Notes: generated by a model from the letters alone, not told the origin. 64,000 bases of DNA from Cellulomonas wangsupingiae (GCF_024508275.1 NZ_CP101989.1:2976001-3040000), one strand, 5' to 3'; positions 1 through 8,890 are shown, counted from the stretch's first letter. Numbers and translations: made by a program.

Positions 1-203
1 ACGCCGCGGACGACGACGACGTCACCGGGCTCGTAGGTCGGCACCATCGACCCGGTGAGGACGGTGAGCGCGACGCCGTCGAGTAGCCGCGGGACCAGCG
101 CCAGCGCGACGGCCAGTGTGAGCACCACGACGACCGCGGCCGTGCTGAGCACCGACAGGACGGTCGGCAGGACGCGGCGGCGCGCGGTGCGGGGCCGGTT
201 CAT
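1..203 (-). CDS. SipW-type signal peptidase I, N-terminal part (runs off the window)
   Basis: Only the first 67 codons lie in the window; the 3' end is beyond base 1. The N-terminus is basic (MNRPRTARRR), followed by one hydrophobic segment at about residues 11-38. After it comes TGSMVPTYEPGDVVVV, the catalytic-serine box of signal peptidase I (Ser52), here in the short ER/archaeal-like SipW form. AGGAGG lies just upstream of the ATG. Known role: such enzymes are membrane bound, with the active site outside, and cleave the signal peptides of TasA-type fibre or coat proteins. The next gene upstream encodes just such a substrate, so the pair is very likely functional together. The Lys or His of the active site cannot be checked because the rest is missing. 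Confidence 0.85.
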   Translation of the reverse strand, partial: MNRPRTARRRVLPTVLSVLSTAAVVVVLTLAVALALVPRLLDGVALTVLTGSMVPTYEPGDVVVVRG

Positions 204-291
204 GGCGTCCTCCTGTCGGTGCGGGGTGGTAGGTCGGTCGGGTGGGGACCCGGGCGGCGCGCCGCGGAGGCGCCGCCGCCCGGGTGGTCCG

Positions 292-921
292 TCAGGCGCC
301 GGCGACCTGCGTGAGGCTCACGCCCACCTCGCCCAGCTGGTAGACGGTCGCGGACATGTCCGCCGCCTTGTCCGAGGCGAAGTCGACGGTCACGACCACG
401 TGCACGTCGGCGGCCGTCGTCTTGTCGACCGCCACGTTGCCGGCCGCGCCGCGCAGGTCGGCGCCGGCGTCGGGGCCCACGAACGTCAGCTTGCCGCCGA
501 CGAGCTTGCTCGTGATCTCGTTCCTGTTGCCGTCGTAGATCTTGAACGCCGCGGTGCCACCGTTCGCGGCGACGACCCGGAGGTTCGAGACGTCGAGCTG
601 CGCGGCGAGGTTGTCGCCCTCGAGCGCCACGTCGAACGAGTACGTCGCCTCCGCGCTGTCACCCGGGACGGTGCGCCACGTCGCCAGGTCGATCGTGTGC
701 CCGGCACGCCCCGTCACCGGGGTGGTCGCGGCGGCGTCCGACCGGCCGGCCGTCACGTCGTACCAGACCGGCGTGCTGACACCCGTGATGTCGAGCTTTC
801 CGGAGGTGATGGTGGCGCCGTTCTGCGTGAGGGTCTCGCTCCACGTCGCGAACGTGGTGCCGCCCGCGAGCAGCGCGATGCCGGCGACACCGGCGAGGAC
901 GCCCTTGGTCTTCTTGTTCAT
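292..921 (-). CDS. SipW-dependent (alternate signal peptide) exported protein, TasA-like
   Basis: A 209-residue protein beginning MNKKTKGVLAGVAGIALLAGG and then TTFATWSE. This short lysine-rich leader with a glycine-rich end and a following ATW is the hallmark of proteins exported with a SipW-type signal peptide. The rest is Thr/Val/Asp-rich and looks all-beta, with no cysteine. Its length and style resemble TasA/CalY-type or actinobacterial alternate-signal exported proteins. The dedicated peptidase follows 88 bp downstream and a large secreted protein lies upstream on the same strand, which suggests a small operon building a surface fibre or coat. The SD AGAAGGG precedes the ATG. The exact polymer function is not known from sequence. 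Confidence 0.8.
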   Translation of the reverse strand: MNKKTKGVLAGVAGIALLAGGTTFATWSETLTQNGATITSGKLDITGVSTPVWYDVTAGRSDAAATTPVTGRAGHTIDLATWRTVPGDSAEATYSFDVALEGDNLAAQLDVSNLRVVAANGGTAAFKIYDGNRNEITSKLVGGKLTFVGPDAGADLRGAAGNVAVDKTTAADVHVVVTVDFASDKAADMSATVYQLGEVGVSLTQVAGA

Positions 922-1038
922 GGTCGTGCCCTTCTGAGAGGAGAGGTCTGCCCGGAGGCGGTGTCCGAGACGTCCGGAGGGCGCCTCGAGGGGTGGATCA
1001 GGTCGGTCGGTCTGGTCGCCGGTCAGGGGGCTGCGTCG

Positions 1039-2922
1039 TCACAGCACCCCCCTGGACCGGCAGCCGATCTCCTGGCCGGGGGCCAGGGACGGGATGGTGA
1101 CGGACGTCCCGGCGGGGATGTCGGTGCGTCCCGGGCACGCGATGGCGGCGTCGCCCGTGGTCGTGGCCCCGCCGACGGTGACGGCGGCGTAGGCGTCACG
1201 CAGCCGGATGTCGACGAGGGTGGTCTGGCCGGTGTTGCGCACCGTGTACCGCCGGACGATGTGCGTCCCGGCGGGCCGCCGCTCGCCGGTGGGGATCGGC
1301 GACGCGAACGCCGTGTCGTCGGCCAGGAACGTCTGCGTGACGACCTCGACACCGGGCCGCAGGTTCACCACGGTGCACGTGTGGCTGCGTCCGCGCTCCA
1401 GCCTGACGTCGTACGGGTTCCCGGTGGCGGTCACGGCCGCCGCGCCGCCGTCGTCGCGGCGGCAGGTCACGGTGTCGACGACGTAGCCGGCGGGCACCGC
1501 CTCCGTCACGCGCACGACGCGCGTCGCGTCGGGCACGGCGACCGTCGCCGCGGCGGAGCCGCCGGGTCCGGTGACGAGCGGGGCCGCACCCAGCGCGTCG
1601 ACCGTGAACTCCCAGCCCGCGGTCGGTACCCCCGCGCCCGGCGCCGCGCCCTCGGGCACCGCCACGCCGACGAGGGTGAGGGTCGTGGGTGCCACGTAGC
1701 TGCTGACGAAGGTGCAGACGAGCGGGGCGGCAGCGGCCGTCGCGGCCTCCGGGACGTTCTCCAGCACGACGCTGCGCGCGCCGGGACCGACCGTGGCGCC
1801 CGGCGCCAGCACGGCGCCCCGCCCGTCCCGGCAGGTGATCGAGGAGAGCTCCCACGAGGCCGCCGGTGCGTCCGCGGTGAGCACGACGCGCTCGCGTCGC
1901 GCGAGGACCGTGCCCGCGGCGGTCGACACGGTGCTCCCCGGGCCGGTGACGGCCGTCGGCGACAGCGTGTACCTGGCCGCCGGTGCGGCGCCGCGCTCCG
2001 CCGTGACGGAGAAGCCCGGCGGTACCGACGCGGGTGCGTCACCCACCGCGGCGGCCTGCTGGACGATCGTCAGGGGCCGCACCTGGTCCAGCCGCGCCCA
2101 CAGGCACGCGGTGGTGACCGCACCGTGCGGTGCGGTCACGCCCGTCGTGGGGGTGCCGGTCGGTGCTGCACCGCAGCCGGCGCCGGACCCGGCGGCCGTG
2201 AAGCCCTCCACGGTGAGCCTGTGCTCGATGCCGTCGTGGACCACCGGGAACGTGCGCGTGAGGTCACCGAACGCCAGGGTGTCGTCGCCTGCCGCCGTGT
2301 CGCGCAGCACGTACGTCGGCGCCAGGGTGCCGCGCGTGCCGAGGCGCAGCCCCAGGGCACCCTCGTAGTGCGACGCGACGGACTGGGTGGGGTTGTTGGC
2401 GTACCGGAGGGTGCCGACGAGGAACGAGGTGCCGGTCGGGACCGACGCGACGGTGGCGGGCGCGAACCCGAGCGTGCTCTGCCCCGCGGTGCGGTACTCG
2501 GTCGGCAGCAGGAGGCGGCCGTCGTCCCAGCTCCGCTCGGTGCCGAGCACGTCCGGGCACTGGGTGGAGTGGTGGCTCCAGGCGCCCCAGACGAACACGC
2601 GCATGCGGGAGTCCACCTGCTCCCGACCGTGCCCCACGCGCACCTCGGCCCTCGACGGGGTCCCGGGCGCCGGCGAGTACCTGACGCAGCCGGCAGCCGC
2701 GTTGTCCGTCGCCGGCACGAGGGTGCCGTTGCCGTCGGTTCCGCGGTGACCCCTCAGATCGGCCTCGACGGGGCCGATGGTGACGGGAACAGCGGCAGCG
2801 GAGGGCGCCGTGGCGACGCCGACCACCGGCGCGAGGACCAGGGCCAGCGCGATCGACGCGGCCGTCCTCGTCGTGCGCCGACGCAGGCGCGCGCGGCGCC
2901 CTGCTGTCGTGTTCTCTCGCAT
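1039..2922 (-). CDS. Secreted choice-of-anchor-like surface protein
   Basis: A 627-residue protein starting MRENTTAGRRARLRRRT with a classical Sec signal peptide (hydrophobic core at about residues 22-45, AAA before the likely cleavage). The open frame extends 52 codons further upstream, but this ATG has GAGGGA just upstream and the right signal-peptide shape, so it is preferred. The first about 250 mature residues contain WGAWSHHSTQCPDVLG and resemble choice-of-anchor (K-type) domains of actinobacterial surface proteins. The remainder has several Cys-containing beta-sandwich-like repeats (SSITCRDG, VDTVTCRRDDG, HTCTVVNL) and a last domain resembling DUF11/repeat adhesin folds (YTVRNTGQTTLVDIRL). 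It ends without LPXTG or a C-terminal hydrophobic anchor, so how it is held is unclear. It is first of three same-strand genes leading to the SipW pair. Confidence 0.65.
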   Translation of the reverse strand: MRENTTAGRRARLRRRTTRTAASIALALVLAPVVGVATAPSAAAVPVTIGPVEADLRGHRGTDGNGTLVPATDNAAAGCVRYSPAPGTPSRAEVRVGHGREQVDSRMRVFVWGAWSHHSTQCPDVLGTERSWDDGRLLLPTEYRTAGQSTLGFAPATVASVPTGTSFLVGTLRYANNPTQSVASHYEGALGLRLGTRGTLAPTYVLRDTAAGDDTLAFGDLTRTFPVVHDGIEHRLTVEGFTAAGSGAGCGAAPTGTPTTGVTAPHGAVTTACLWARLDQVRPLTIVQQAAAVGDAPASVPPGFSVTAERGAAPAARYTLSPTAVTGPGSTVSTAAGTVLARRERVVLTADAPAASWELSSITCRDGRGAVLAPGATVGPGARSVVLENVPEAATAAAAPLVCTFVSSYVAPTTLTLVGVAVPEGAAPGAGVPTAGWEFTVDALGAAPLVTGPGGSAAATVAVPDATRVVRVTEAVPAGYVVDTVTCRRDDGGAAAVTATGNPYDVRLERGRSHTCTVVNLRPGVEVVTQTFLADDTAFASPIPTGERRPAGTHIVRRYTVRNTGQTTLVDIRLRDAYAAVTVGGATTTGDAAIACPGRTDIPAGTSVTIPSLAPGQEIGCRSRGVL

Positions 2923-3005
2923 ACGTCCCTCGGCCCGCGGCGGACGTCCGGGGCGCTCGTCTCGAGCGCCGACTCGCGGACGTCCACATCCCGCTGGGCT
3001 TAGTA

Positions 3006-3017
3006 GGACACCTGTCC
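3006..3017. promoter_or_regulatory. Short inverted repeat upstream of the surface-protein gene
   Basis: GGACA-CC-TGTCC, two perfect 5-bp arms with a 2-bp spacer, about 85 bp upstream of the surface-protein start. It could be a small operator. No promoter hexamers are convincing beside it, so the role is a guess. Within 2923-3275, the 353-bp interval between that gene and rplO, I see only this repeat and the rplO terminator hairpin. Confidence 0.25.
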
Positions 3018-3201
3018 AACACGTCCGCCACGACTGGGAAGCACCCGAACCGGACGAGATCGGACCATCGCGCCACATCGCCGGGTGCTAGCACCCAGGC
3101 CGGCCGCAACTTTCACCCGTGCCACCGAAAGTCGATCAGCCCCAGGCATCATGGGCCTGCCGTCGTCGGCGGCCGGGTAGCGTGCGTGCGGGCACGACGA
3201 A

Positions 3202-3235
3202 GCGGGCGGCCCCGGGTCTCCCCGGGACCGCCCGC
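3202..3235 (-). terminator. Terminator hairpin after rplO
   Basis: GCGGGCGGCCCCGGG and CCCGGGACCGCCCGC form a 15-bp stem with one mismatch and a 4-nt loop, 41 bp beyond the rplO stop. There is no long U-tract, as is usual in high-GC actinobacteria. It appears to end the S10-spc transcript here, before any secY gene. Confidence 0.7.
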
Positions 3236-3275
3236 TGCGTGCGTGGTCCGGCCGTGCGGCCGCGTGCGGAGGGCC

Positions 3276-4010
3276 TCAGCCCTGCGCGACGCTCCCGCCG
3301 GCGGCCTCGATCTTGTCCTTCGCGGACGCGGAGCACTTGTCCACGTCCACGGCGACCTTGACGGTCAGCTCGCCGTCACCCAGCACCTTGACGGGCTGGC
3401 CCTTGCGGACCGCACCCTTGGCGACCAGGTCGGCGACCGTCACGTCGCCACCGTCGGGGTACAGCGCCGAGATCTTGTCCAGGTTGACGACCTGGTACTC
3501 GACGCGGAACGGGTTCTTGAAGCCGCGGAGCTTGGGCAGCCGCATGTGCAGCGGCATCTGCCCACCCTCGAAGCGGTCCGGCACCTGGTACCGGGCCTTG
3601 GTGCCCTTGGTACCGCGGCCGGCGGTCTTGCCCTTGGACGCCTCGCCACGACCCACGCGGGTCTTGGCGGTCTTGGCGCCCGGAGCCGGACGGAGGTGGT
3701 GCACCTTGAGGGTGCCGCCGCCGCCGGGCTGGGCAGCGGCCTCGGCGGCAGCCTTCGCGGCAGCCGTCGGAGCCTTCTTCGCCGGGGCCTTGTCGGCCTT
3801 CGCCGGGGCCTTGTCCGCCGCGGCGGAGGACTCCGCCTTGGCGGACGCCGACTTCGCGGAGGACGCCTTCGCGGAGGACGCCTTGGTGGCCGTCTTCTTC
3901 TCCGCAGCAGGAGCCGTCTCCGCCTTGGCGGCGGCCTTCTTCGCCGGAGCCTTGGCCTTGGGGGCCGTGGTCTCCGTCGTCTTGTCGTCGGCCTTCTTGT
4001 CGTCGGCCAT
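3276..4010 (-). CDS. rplO: 50S ribosomal protein L15 with long Lys/Ala-rich N-terminal extension
   Basis: The C-terminal about 145 residues are ordinary L15: [22 protein letters not shown] at the domain start, the GRGTKG glycine-rich segment, then [18 protein letters not shown]15 is a late-assembly protein of the large subunit, contacting 23S rRNA around the peptidyl-transferase domain. Preceding it are about 98 extra residues almost wholly of Lys, Ala, Glu, Ser, Thr and Pro ([26 protein letters not shown]), making the protein 244 residues against about 146 usually. The start is either ATG 4010 (chosen; GGAGG 10 nt upstream) or GTG 4016, which overlaps the rpmD stop as GTGA. It is the last gene of the cluster. 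Confidence 0.95.
   Translation of the reverse strand: MADDKKADDKTTETTAPKAKAPAKKAAAKAETAPAAEKKTATKASSAKASSAKSASAKAESSAAADKAPAKADKAPAKKAPTAAAKAAAEAAAQPGGGGTLKVHHLRPAPGAKTAKTRVGRGEASKGKTAGRGTKGTKARYQVPDRFEGGQMPLHMRLPKLRGFKNPFRVEYQVVNLDKISALYPDGGDVTVADLVAKGAVRKGQPVKVLGDGELTVKVAVDVDKCSASAKDKIEAAGGSVAQG
3853..3882 (-). repeat. Tandem 15-bp repeat inside the L15 extension
   Basis: Two head-to-tail copies of TTCGCGGAGGACGCC (+ strand), encoding the repeated pentapeptide KASSA/ASSAK. Further looser repeats of the AKAPAK type follow. This suggests the extension grew by slippage-type duplication and may vary in length between strains. Confidence 0.75.
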
Positions 4011-4012
4011 GG

Positions 4013-4195
4013 TCACTCGACCTCCTCGACCGCGACGAGGTGCGTCACCGTCTTGACCATGCCGCGGATCTCAGGACGGTCCTCCTTGACGACGACGTCG
4101 CCGATCCGCTTCAGGCCCAGGGTGCGCAGCGTGTCGCGCTGGTTCTGCTTCCCGCCGATGGCGGAACGGGTCTGGGTCACCTTCAGGCGCGCCAT
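4013..4195 (-). CDS. rpmD: 50S ribosomal protein L30
   Basis: A 60-residue protein [20 protein letters not shown] ending [21 protein letters not shown] is the typical L30 helix. It is the short bacterial form, a peripheral protein of the large subunit. The ATG overlaps the rpsE stop (ATGA), so translation is probably coupled. It lies in the standard rpsE-rpmD-rplO order. Confidence 0.97.
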   Translation of the reverse strand: MARLKVTQTRSAIGGKQNQRDTLRTLGLKRIGDVVVKEDRPEIRGMVKTVTHLVAVEEVE

Positions 4196-4839
4196 CACGC
4201 ACCTGCCTTCGCGGCCACCGCGGCGGCACGGCCCTCGGCCTGCGCCCGCAGCAGCGAGTGCGGCGCGACGTGGTCGAGCGGCAGCCCACGACGGGCGGCC
4301 ACGGCCTCGGGCTCCTCGAGGGAGCGCAGGGCCTCGACCGTGGCGTGCACGATGTTGATCGCGTTGGACGACCCGAGCGACTTGCTGAGCACGTCGTGGA
4401 TGCCGGCGCACTCGAGCACCGCACGCACCGGACCACCGGCGATCACACCGGTACCCGGCGACGCGGGACGCAGGAACACGACACCGGCGGCCTTCTCACC
4501 CTGGACGGGGTGAGGGATGGTGCCCTGGATGCGCGGGACGCGGAAGAAGTTCTTCTTCGCCTCCTCGACGCCCTTGGCGATCGCCGCGGGCACCTCCTTG
4601 GCCTTGCCGTAGCCGACACCGACCGTGCCGTCACCGTCGCCCACCACGACGAGCGCGGTGAAGCTGAACCGGCGGCCGCCCTTGACGACCTTGGCGACAC
4701 GGTTGATCGTCACGACGCGCTCGACGAACGCGCTCTTCTCGGCGGCGTCACCGCGCCGCCCGCCGTCACGACGGCCGCCGTCCCGGCGGTCGCCGCCGGT
4801 GCCACCGGCACCGGTGTTGCTGCGCTGAGGAGCAGCCAT
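4195..4839 (-). CDS. rpsE: 30S ribosomal protein S5
   Basis: A 214-residue protein. [20 protein letters not shown] and the GYGKAKEVP and [17 protein letters not shown] segment ([18 protein letters not shown]) are diagnostic of S5, which helps decoding accuracy and 30S assembly. The first about 36 residues are extra and low complexity ([23 protein letters not shown]), rich in Gly, Arg and Asp, and probably disordered. It lies between rplR and rpmD in canonical order. Confidence 0.97.
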   Translation of the reverse strand: MAAPQRSNTGAGGTGGDRRDGGRRDGGRRGDAAEKSAFVERVVTINRVAKVVKGGRRFSFTALVVVGDGDGTVGVGYGKAKEVPAAIAKGVEEAKKNFFRVPRIQGTIPHPVQGEKAAGVVFLRPASPGTGVIAGGPVRAVLECAGIHDVLSKSLGSSNAINIVHATVEALRSLEEPEAVAARRGLPLDHVAPHSLLRAQAEGRAAAVAAKAGA

Positions 4840-4873
4840 CAGAAAGTCCTCTTCTTCGATGCGGAGTTCGTCG

Positions 4874-5245
4874 TCACAGGTTCAGACCACCCTCGCGGGC
4901 GCCGTCAGCAACTGCAGCCACGCGACCGTGGTACTTGTTGCCACCGCGGTCGAAGACGACCGCCTCGACGCCGACGGCCTTGGCGCGGGCGGCGATGAGC
5001 TCGCCGACCTTCTTCGCCTTGGCGGTCTTGTCGCCGTCGTTCGCGCGCAGGTCGGCCTCGAGGGTCGACGCGGACGCGACGGTCTTGCCGATGGCGTCGT
5101 CGACGACCTGGGCGGTGATGTGCCGCGCCGAGCGCGTCACGACGAGGCGGGGACGAGCGGCCGTACCGACGACCTTCTTGCGAAGGCGCAGGTGGCGGCG
5201 ACGACGGGCGATGGACGTGCCCTTGCCCTTGATGCCGATAGCCAT
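4874..5245 (-). CDS. rplR: 50S ribosomal protein L18
   Basis: A 123-residue protein with the 5S rRNA-binding L18 signature: [20 protein letters not shown], then [15 protein letters not shown] and the C-terminal [28 protein letters not shown]18 forms the 5S RNP with L5 and L25. The start ATG lies 3 bp after the rplF stop. It has normal family length. Confidence 0.97.
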   Translation of the reverse strand: MAIGIKGKGTSIARRRRHLRLRKKVVGTAARPRLVVTRSARHITAQVVDDAIGKTVASASTLEADLRANDGDKTAKAKKVGELIAARAKAVGVEAVVFDRGGNKYHGRVAAVADGAREGGLNL

Positions 5246-5248
5246 GGG

Positions 5249-5788
5249 TTACTTCCCAGCCTTTCCGACCTTGCGGCGCACGTTCTCGCCCGCGTACCGC
5301 ACGCCCTTGCCCTTGTACGGCTCAGGCTTGCGGATCTTGCGGATGTTCGCGGCGACCTCGCCCACCTGCTGCTTGTCGATGCCCTGCACCGAGAAGCGGG
5401 TCGGCGCCTCGACGGCGAACGTGATGCCCGCCGGCGGCTCGACGACGACGGGGTGGCTGAAGCCGAGCGCGAACTCGAGGTTGTCGCCCTTCGCCGTGAC
5501 GCGGTAACCCGTGCCGACGATCTCGAGCTTCTTGGTGTAGCCCTCCGTGACGCCGGTGACCAGGTTGGCCAGCAGCGTGCGGGTCAGGCCGTGCAGCGAG
5601 CGCGAGAGGCGCTCGTCGTCGGGACGCGTCACCACGAGGGCGCCCGCGTCGTCGCGGTCCACCGTGAGGGGCGCGGCGATCGTGTGGCTGAGCGTGCCCT
5701 TGGGGCCCGTGACCGTCACGAGGCGGTCGTCGATGCTGACATCGACGCCGGCCGGTACCGGGACGGGGATCCTGCCGATTCGAGACAT
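5249..5788 (-). CDS. rplF: 50S ribosomal protein L6
   Basis: A 179-residue protein starting [17 protein letters not shown]. The open frame continues 18 codons upstream, but this start matches the conserved L6 N-terminus and has an SD (GGAGAGGAGAAC on the coding strand) in place. The C-terminal signature [21 protein letters not shown] is present. L6 sits near the sarcin-ricin loop and factor-binding site. It is followed by rplR with a 3-bp gap. Confidence 0.97.
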   Translation of the reverse strand: MSRIGRIPVPVPAGVDVSIDDRLVTVTGPKGTLSHTIAAPLTVDRDDAGALVVTRPDDERLSRSLHGLTRTLLANLVTGVTEGYTKKLEIVGTGYRVTAKGDNLEFALGFSHPVVVEPPAGITFAVEAPTRFSVQGIDKQQVGEVAANIRKIRKPEPYKGKGVRYAGENVRRKVGKAGK

Positions 5789-5813
5789 GGCTGTTCTCCT
5801 CTCCGTCTCGGAC

Positions 5814-6212
5814 TTACCAGACGTAGGCGAGGACTTCCCCACCCACGCCCTTCTTGGCGGCCTGCTTGTCGGTCAGGAGGCCGGAGGACGTGGACAGGAT
5901 CGCCACGCCCAGGCCGCCGAGCACCTTCGGCAGGTTGGTCGACTTCGCGTACACGCGCAGGCCCGGCTTGGACACGCGCTTGACGCCGGCGAGCGCACGC
6001 TCGCGGTTGGGGCCGTACTTCAGCGTGATCGTGAGGTTCTTGCCCACGGGGGCGTCCTCGACGGTCCAGCCGGAGATGTAGCCCTCGGCCTGCAGGATCT
6101 CGGCGACGTGGCTCTTGAGCTTCGAGAACGGGATCGTCACCGTGTCGTGGTGCGCCGAGTTCGCGTTGCGCAGACGCGTCAGGAAGTCTGCGATCGGGTC
6201 GGTCATGGTCAT
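5814..6212 (-). CDS. rpsH: 30S ribosomal protein S8
   Basis: A 132-residue protein [20 protein letters not shown] with the C-terminal [20 protein letters not shown] signature of S8, which binds the central domain of 16S rRNA. In enteric bacteria S8 also represses the spc operon by binding its mRNA; whether that holds here is unknown. The start could be the second ATG (6206); an AAAGGG SD fits the first. Confidence 0.97.
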   Translation of the reverse strand: MTMTDPIADFLTRLRNANSAHHDTVTIPFSKLKSHVAEILQAEGYISGWTVEDAPVGKNLTITLKYGPNRERALAGVKRVSKPGLRVYAKSTNLPKVLGGLGVAILSTSSGLLTDKQAAKKGVGGEVLAYVW

Positions 6213-6302
6213 CGGGCGTCAGCCCTTTCTCGCCGGGGTATCCGCGGCCCCGTGAGGGGCCGCGGACCTACCGACGTCAGGAGGGTGCTACTGGGTGCTG
6301 GA

Positions 6303-6488
6303 TTACCAGCTGCTCTTGGTCACGCCGGGGAGCTCGCCACGGTGGGCCATCTCCCGCACGCAGATCCGGCACAGGCCGAACTTGCGGTACACCGAGTGCG
6401 GGCGACCGCACCTCTGGCAGCGCGTGTACCCGCGGACCGCGAACTTCGGCTTCGCGGCCGCCTTGTTGATCAGAGCGGTCTTCGCCAT
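6303..6488 (-). CDS. rpsN: 30S ribosomal protein S14, zinc-binding (type Z) form
   Basis: A 61-residue protein [20 protein letters not shown] with the zinc knuckle CQRC-x12-CRIC (residues about 24 to 43). This is the short C+ form of S14 found in the spc operon. Some actinobacteria also carry a longer zinc-free paralogue elsewhere that replaces it under zinc starvation; none lies in this window. There is a 1-bp gap after rplE, and a loose 90-bp gap to rpsH that contains a GC-rich inverted repeat (GCGGCCCC/GGGGCCGC, about 6244-6263). Confidence 0.95.
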   Translation of the reverse strand: MAKTALINKAAAKPKFAVRGYTRCQRCGRPHSVYRKFGLCRICVREMAHRGELPGVTKSSW

Positions 6489-6489
6489 G

Positions 6490-7062
6490 TCAGTTCTCCT
6501 TGAACGGGAAGCCGAGGCGCTTGAGGAGCGCGCGCCCCTCCTCGTCCGTCGTCGCGGTCGTGACGATCGTGATGTCCATACCGCGGACACGGTCGATCTT
6601 GTCCTGGTCGATCTCGTGGAACACGGACTGCTCCACGAGGCCGAACGTGTAGTTCCCGTGGCCGTCGAACTGCTGGGGCGACAGCCCCCGGAAGTCACGG
6701 ATGCGCGGCAGCGCGGTGGACAGCAGGCGGTCGAGGAACTCCCAGGCACGGTCGCCGCGCAGCGTGACGTGCGCGCCGATCGGCATGCCCTCGCGCAGCT
6801 TGAACTGCGCGATGGACTTGCGTGCCTTGGTGACCTGCGGCTTCTGGCCCGTGATCTGGGTCAGGTCGCGGATCGCGCCCTCGATGAGCTTGGAGTCCTT
6901 CGCGGCCTCGCCGACACCCATGTTCACGACGACCTTGACGAGTCGCGCGACCTGGTTGATGTTCGCGTGGCCGAACTCCTCGAAGAGCGCCGACCGGATC
7001 TCGTCGTTGTAGCGCGTCTTGAGGCGCGGGGAGGCCGGAGCCTCGATGGTGGTCTCGGTCAT
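6490..7062 (-). CDS. rplE: 50S ribosomal protein L5
   Basis: A 190-residue protein. [39 protein letters not shown] and the [13 protein letters not shown] block are conserved L5 segments. L5 binds 5S rRNA and the central protuberance and touches P-site tRNA. The ATG overlaps the rplX stop (ATGA). Confidence 0.97.
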   Translation of the reverse strand: MTETTIEAPASPRLKTRYNDEIRSALFEEFGHANINQVARLVKVVVNMGVGEAAKDSKLIEGAIRDLTQITGQKPQVTKARKSIAQFKLREGMPIGAHVTLRGDRAWEFLDRLLSTALPRIRDFRGLSPQQFDGHGNYTFGLVEQSVFHEIDQDKIDRVRGMDITIVTTATTDEEGRALLKRLGFPFKEN

Positions 7063-7403
7063 CAGATGTCCTTACCGGAGCGCTTGGCGACGCGGACGCG
7101 CACGTTGCGCGTGCGTCCGTCGCGCTCGACCTGCTCGGTGCGGTAGCCGACCCGGGTGCCCTTCTTGGTCTCCGGGTCCACGAGCATCACGTTGCTGATG
7201 TGGATGGGGGCCTCGATCGTCTCGATGCCACCGGTACGGGTACCGCGCGCGGTCTGGCCGGCCTTCGTGTGCTTCTGCACACGCTGGACGCCCTCCACGA
7301 CGACGCGCTGGGTCTCGGGGAGGACCTCGAGGACGCGCCCCTGCTGGCCCTTGTCCCGGCCCGAGATGACGACGACGAGGTCGCCCTTCTTGATCTTGGC
7401 CAT
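7062..7403 (-). CDS. rplX: 50S ribosomal protein L24
   Basis: A 113-residue protein. The KOW motif [20 protein letters not shown] is at residues 4-23, followed by the [19 protein letters not shown] block. L24 is one of the two 23S assembly initiators. It lies 2 bp after rplN and overlaps rplE. Confidence 0.97.
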   Translation of the reverse strand: MAKIKKGDLVVVISGRDKGQQGRVLEVLPETQRVVVEGVQRVQKHTKAGQTARGTRTGGIETIEAPIHISNVMLVDPETKKGTRVGYRTEQVERDGRTRNVRVRVAKRSGKDI

Positions 7404-7405
7404 GG

Positions 7406-7774
7406 TCAGATCACCTCCGGAGCGAGCGAGATGATCTTCATGAACTTCTTGTCGCGCAGCTCGCGACCCACGGGGCCGAAGATGCGCGTGCCGCGCGGCT
7501 CGCCGTCGTTCTTGAGGATCACCGCGGCGTTCTCGTCGAACTTGATGTACGAGCCGTCGGGACGCCGGCGCTCCTTGCGGGTGCGCACGATGACCGCCTT
7601 GACGACGTCGCCCTTCTTGACGTTGCCGCCGGGGATGGCGTCCTTGACGGTGGCGACGATGACGTCACCGATACCGGCGTAGCGGCGGCCTGAGCCGCCG
7701 AGCACACGGATGCAGAGGATCTCCTTGGCACCCGTGTTGTCGGCGACACGCAGTCGCGACTCCTGCTGGATCAT
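7406..7774 (-). CDS. rplN: 50S ribosomal protein L14
   Basis: A 122-residue protein [20 protein letters not shown] with the signature [20 protein letters not shown] and the end [17 protein letters not shown]14 forms an intersubunit bridge with 16S rRNA and is the target of the RsfS silencing factor. It is the first gene of the spc part; 162 bp separate it from rpsQ, an unusually wide gap that holds a strong hairpin. Confidence 0.97.
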   Translation of the reverse strand: MIQQESRLRVADNTGAKEILCIRVLGGSGRRYAGIGDVIVATVKDAIPGGNVKKGDVVKAVIVRTRKERRRPDGSYIKFDENAAVILKNDGEPRGTRIFGPVGRELRDKKFMKIISLAPEVI

Positions 7775-7859
7775 CTAGCTACTCCTGTCGTCTGGCGGGT
7801 TCTCGTGCGCTCGATGGCGCCGAGCCTGGCCATCCGGATGGTTGCCGTGGTGCACACGC

Positions 7860-7882
7860 CGCGGGCGGGAGACCCGCCCGCG
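7860..7882 (-). terminator. Hairpin at the S10/spc boundary (attenuator or partial terminator)
   Basis: CGCGGGCGGG and CCCGCCCGCG form a perfect 10-bp GC stem with a 3-nt loop in the rpsQ-rplN gap (7775-7936), the only sizeable gap within the cluster. In E. coli this is where the S10 operon ends and spc begins. The hairpin could reduce read-through or mark an RNA processing site. No clear promoter was seen next to it. Confidence 0.55.
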
Positions 7883-7936
7883 TCGTGGGCAACTGTCGTG
7901 GTGCTGTGCTGCGGTGGCCTCGCGGCCGACGCAGGA

Positions 7937-8227
7937 TTACTTGGCCTTCTCGAGGACCTCGACGAGACGCCAGCGCTTCGTCGCCGACAGCGGCCGGGTC
8001 TCCATGATCTCGACCAGGTCGCCGACGCCGGCGGTGTTCAGCTCGTCGTGAGCCTTGACCTTGCTGGTCCGGCGGATGACCTTGCCGTACAGCGGGTGCT
8101 TGACGCGGTCCTCGACCTCGACGACGACGGTCTTGTCCATCTTGTCGGACACGACGTAGCCGCGACGGGTCTTACGGTACGCGCGGTGGTCCGACGTGGC
8201 CGTCGTGTGCTCGTGCTTCGTGGTCAT
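7937..8227 (-). CDS. rpsQ: 30S ribosomal protein S17
   Basis: A 96-residue protein beginning [19 protein letters not shown]. The frame is open 15 codons further up but GAGG lies 5 nt before this ATG. The S17 core [22 protein letters not shown] and [18 protein letters not shown] is complete. S17 is a primary 16S rRNA binder. It follows rpmC by 7 bp and is the last gene before the hairpin-containing gap. Confidence 0.97.
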   Translation of the reverse strand: MTTKHEHTTATSDHRAYRKTRRGYVVSDKMDKTVVVEVEDRVKHPLYGKVIRRTSKVKAHDELNTAGVGDLVEIMETRPLSATKRWRLVEVLEKAK

Positions 8228-8234
8228 TGCTGCC

Positions 8235-8471
8235 TCACTCCGCGCTCGGGGCGGTACGGATGCCGAGCTCACGCTCGCGCAGGATCGTGTAGATGCGCGC
8301 GATGTCGCGGCGGACGGCCTTCAGACGCCCGTGGCTCTCGAGCTGACCGGTCGCGGACTGGAAGCGGAGGTTGAACAGCTCCTCCTTGGCCTTCTTCAGC
8401 TCGGCGACCAGCTTCTCGTCGTCGAAGGTGTCCAGCTCGGTGGGAGCCAGCTCCTTGGTTCCGATAGCCAT
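8235..8471 (-). CDS. rpmC: 50S ribosomal protein L29
   Basis: A 78-residue protein. [20 protein letters not shown] and [17 protein letters not shown] are the two helices of L29, which sits at the peptide exit site and helps dock trigger factor and SRP. The ATG overlaps the rplP stop (ATGA). Confidence 0.97.
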   Translation of the reverse strand: MAIGTKELAPTELDTFDDEKLVAELKKAKEELFNLRFQSATGQLESHGRLKAVRRDIARIYTILRERELGIRTAPSAE

Positions 8472-8887
8472 CAGTTACCACCCTCGCGCACGATGAAACG
8501 TGTCTTCATCGGGAGCTTGTGCTGCGCGCGACGCATGGCCTCACGCGCGAGCGGCTCCGGGACACCGGCGAGCTCGAAGAGAACTCGGCCCGGCTTGACG
8601 TTGGCGATCCACCACTCGGGCGAGCCCTTGCCGGAACCCATGCGGGTCTCGGCGGGCTTCTTCGTCAGGGGACGGTCCGGGTAGATGTTGATCCAGACCT
8701 TCCCCCCACGCTTGATGTGGCGGGTCATGGCGATACGCGCAGCCTCGATCTGCCGGTTCGTGACGTAGGCCGGCTCGAGAGCCTGGATGCCGTACTCACC
8801 GAACGAGATCGTCGTGCCACCCGTGGCGGCGCCGGAGCGCCCGGGGTGGTGCTGCTTGCGGTGCTTCAGCCTGCGCGGGATCAGCAC
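8471..8887 (-). CDS. rplP: 50S ribosomal protein L16
   Basis: A 138-residue protein starting with GTG ([16 protein letters not shown]). The signatures [20 protein letters not shown] and [19 protein letters not shown] are intact. L16 lies near the A-site and is needed for late 50S maturation. It overlaps rpmC and has a 3-bp gap from rpsC. Confidence 0.97.
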   Translation of the reverse strand: MLIPRRLKHRKQHHPGRSGAATGGTTISFGEYGIQALEPAYVTNRQIEAARIAMTRHIKRGGKVWINIYPDRPLTKKPAETRMGSGKGSPEWWIANVKPGRVLFELAGVPEPLAREAMRRAQHKLPMKTRFIVREGGN

Positions 8888-8890
8888 GGC

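Noticed and set aside
2264..3109. Second minus-strand frame over the surface-protein start
   Set aside because: Overlaps the preferred frame out of phase, with an Arg-rich translation and no signal peptide.
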